From assembly GCA_010279815.1 (NCBI GenBank), contig QEOQ01000508.1:5248849-5281557 (forward strand): 32,709 nucleotides of DNA, written 5' to 3'. Source of the stretch: Brachionus plicatilis. Lineage: Eukaryota; Rotifera; Eurotatoria; Ploima; Brachionidae. Below the pieces are notes generated by a model, which did no database searches, was not told the origin of the DNA, and saw nothing but the letters and a program-made list of their open reading frames with translations. Made by a program: the position numbers and the translations under genes. Positions 31,401 to 32,709 of the stretch are shown one piece after another; the first letter of the stretch is position 1, and every line of letters begins with the position of its first letter.

Positions 31401-32709
31401 TAGTAAAAATTAATTTTAATACAAAAAAGTGCATCTTTTTACAGTTCATAACATTATTTAGTCTAAAATTATGCAATAAAATTTTAAAAAAACAAATAAA
31501 AAATTAAATAAAGATCAAATTTTTATTCGATAAATTCGCCTTTTTGGTCGTCACCATTTTTGTTTAGTTTTACTTGAAATAACGTAATAGTACGTAATTT
31601 TACATTATTTTACGTAAGTTAACATTTTATTACATCCTACTATTGATGTAATTTTATGTAATATTACTTTTTTTGATGTAAAATTACGTAAAATGATCTA
31701 ATATTACCAGAGTTGCTTAAAAGCCACAAAAAAAAGTCCGTGTCGGGACAAACTTTTTTTTTAAATTTGCTAGATCAGGCTTCATATCAAAAAATTTATA
31801 TACTCTTGGGTTGTCTAATGCAATAGATTTGCCATATATCAGAATTTTCTTGCAATTTTAGCTTAAAAGTCTTCACAATTCTTTTTCAGTATTTATAATT
31901 TTAAAGTCCGGACTAGAAATTTTTGGTTTAATATGAATTTTCTATTTTCAAAACTAATTAATGATATTTGAATTTAAATTTTTTAAAGGATGAAGATTCC
32001 GATGAAATTTTTAAAAATTCAGTTAATGAAACAGCTGAGAAAGCAGCATCAGAAAAAGAGGATAAAATTGACTCTTTTGTTGACATAAATGAACCAGATG
32101 ACGTCAATGAAATAGAATACAAGGAAGTAAATAAATTTTGTTTAAAAAAAGGCTCATTTTATTTATTGTTGACAAAAAGTCTGCACGTTTGTTCAAATTA
32201 GATAAAAATTTGCAGTTCTATAAAGGTGAAATAGCATCTAAGCCAGAAGGAGGTTATATAGATGAAATATTGAATAATTGGTCCAGTGACTACGATTTGC
32301 TTGAAAATCATCATGGATATATTCAATGGTTATTTCCAAATGTTGATCCAGGAATGAATTTTCATTCACAACCATTACAACAAGAAGAGCTGGAAGTTTG
32401 GTCAAAAAACTACTTTTTAAATTTGTAAAAATTTTCCAAAAAATAAAGATTATGAAAAATGACCAAGAAATAGTGAACAAAATGTTGTCCTCGTTTCGAA
32501 TGATGTTAAATTTCTATGGAATGGAAATTGATCAAAAAACCATTGAGATAACAAGATCAATAAATTATAAGAAAAGATATGCTAATTTGAAAAAGTATCA
32601 ATATCTATTTGTTAAAAATTAAATATAATTTTTTCAAATTTTAATCAAGAAATCGTCACAACTTTTTGAGATTAAGCAGAATTTTAAAATGCTTGGCAGA
32701 ATTTGAGCT
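28438..32709 (+). CDS. Opioid growth factor receptor (OGFr)-like protein, 5' part
   Basis: Exons 28438-28620, 30769-30948, 31989-32126, 32180-32395, 32449-32594 and 32650 onward join in phase to give about 307 residues, and the gene runs off the window. The first three exons encode an acidic, low-complexity region. From about residue 168 comes the conserved OGFr domain: LDKNLQFYKGEIASKP, YIDEILNNWSSDYDLLE, HHGYIQWLFPNVDPG, then QEIVNKMLSSFRMMLNFYGM, INYKKRYANL and RHNFLRLSRILKCL. The vertebrate OGFr binds [Met5]-enkephalin and acts at the nuclear envelope, but in invertebrates only the domain is conserved and its role is unknown. The intron at 32396 uses the unusual donor GTTTGG; the splice is supported because ELE|IMKNDQEI then aligns with the family without a gap. 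Introns 1 and 2 are 2148 and 1040 nt and hold transposon insertions; the others are 53-55 nt. Confidence 0.88.
29160..29167 (+). repeat. 8-bp target-site duplication, left
   Basis: AATTCAAT, identical to 30246-30253 on the other side of the hAT element. Confidence 0.85.
29168..30245 (-). mobile_element. hAT element, internally deleted
   Basis: 1078 bp bounded by inverted termini TTGGGTTGTTAATCG and, in reverse complement at the right end, TAGGGTTGTTAAACG (13 of 15 identical), and by a perfect 8-bp duplication AATTCAAT. Eight-base target duplications are diagnostic of hAT. Subterminal zones carry many CTTCAAG/CTTGAAG and TTTCGAAG words on both strands. The only coding content is a transposase relic on the minus strand. 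The element sits in intron 1 of the OGFr-like gene, opposite to its direction. Confidence 0.9.
29436..29894 (-). pseudogene. hAT transposase relic: BED finger joined to dimerisation domain
   Basis: The N-terminus starts at an ATG (29894) and has a basic stretch (RLNQKKRKKIEPRSWV) leading into a BED zinc finger, cut by a stop after HIEV. The finger resumes in another frame with GLAKYRICLKEITIYNG and SPSEVSKHL, where the first zinc Cys is replaced by Tyr. It is followed almost directly, in a third frame, by the hAT C-terminal dimerisation domain: YELIYCVTATLVPSENIFSK and NRMEPSALNMINFIMKN. The whole catalytic RNase H-like core of several hundred residues is missing, so the protein cannot be a working transposase. 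Confidence 0.85.
30246..30253 (+). repeat. 8-bp target-site duplication, right
   Basis: AATTCAAT, identical to 29160-29167. Confidence 0.85.
31000..31707 (+). repeat. TTTTACGTAA-rich repeat, copy 2
   Basis: Intron 2 of the OGFr-like gene. It is dense in TTTACA, TTTTACGTAA and ATTACGTAAAA words on both strands, with a close match to 20172-20203 at 31302-31332. It ends where the second MITE copy begins. No coding potential; boundaries approximate. Confidence 0.5.
31708..31920 (+). mobile_element. MITE-like repeat, copy B
   Basis: Begins CAGAGTTGCTTAAAAG, the inverse of the right end of copy A. The core 31767-31906 matches copy A closely in the same orientation. AAGTCC/GGAC words flank the core. 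The right terminus is lost. It lies in intron 2 of the OGFr-like gene, about 70 bp before the acceptor of exon 3. Confidence 0.7.

Noticed and set aside
31292..31507. Plus-strand ORF MPLIYSIYIILRN in OGFr intron 2
   Set aside because: Low-complexity Lys/Asn/Phe/Leu composition typical of AT-rich noncoding DNA, lying inside the TTTTACGTAA repeat.

Overview
This is an AT-rich stretch of an invertebrate nuclear genome. The genes are protein-coding, cut into many small exons by very short GT-AG introns (mostly 47-63 nt), and separated or invaded by decayed transposable elements. Every gene I could name is a conserved metazoan gene. The composition, tiny introns and element types would suit a small lophotrochozoan such as a monogonont rotifer, but the species cannot be fixed from the sequence. 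One 88-base assembly gap lies at 18621-18708.

Layout. 404-3596 (-): 5' half of an ATP8A-type phospholipid flippase (P4-ATPase), running off the left edge. 6311-6826 (-): small unrecognised gene. 7766-7995: MITE-like repeat with a second copy at 31708-31920. 8512-9222 and 12555-13010 (-): two 5'-truncated non-LTR retrotransposon 3' ends, each ending in its own trinucleotide microsatellite. 9712-11987 (-): complete ten-exon AMFR/gp78 ER ubiquitin ligase. 13458-14647: a pair of about 110-bp inverted repeats. 14741-15119 (+): Ly6/uPAR-like secreted or GPI-anchored protein split by a one-base frameshift. 15401-19231 (-): decayed Ty3/Gypsy element with very short LTRs, no visible integrase core, and a GC-rich third ORF. 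20764-22067 (+): ABHD8-like hydrolase. 22826-25407 (+): complete SEPSECS. 27040-27886 (-): complete ARL1. 28438 to the right edge (+): 5' part of an opioid-growth-factor-receptor (OGFr)-like gene whose two large introns carry a hAT element and the second MITE copy.

Functionally the host genes are housekeeping and largely unrelated: lipid asymmetry (ATP8A) and Golgi traffic (ARL1), ER-associated degradation (AMFR), and selenocysteine synthesis (SEPSECS). ABHD8 and SEPSECS are head-to-tail on one strand. A near-identical 184-bp segment covers the end of ABHD8 and recurs to within nine bases of the SEPSECS start codon, so it probably forms part of the SEPSECS leader.

I found no CRISPR array, rRNA or convincing tRNA, and no clearly novel multi-gene system. 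The most informative unusual items are a hAT element with a perfect 8-bp target-site duplication and a transposase gene reduced to its two ends, the 184-bp duplication, a duplicated acidic exon in the OGFr-like gene, and the frame-broken third ORF of the Gypsy element.
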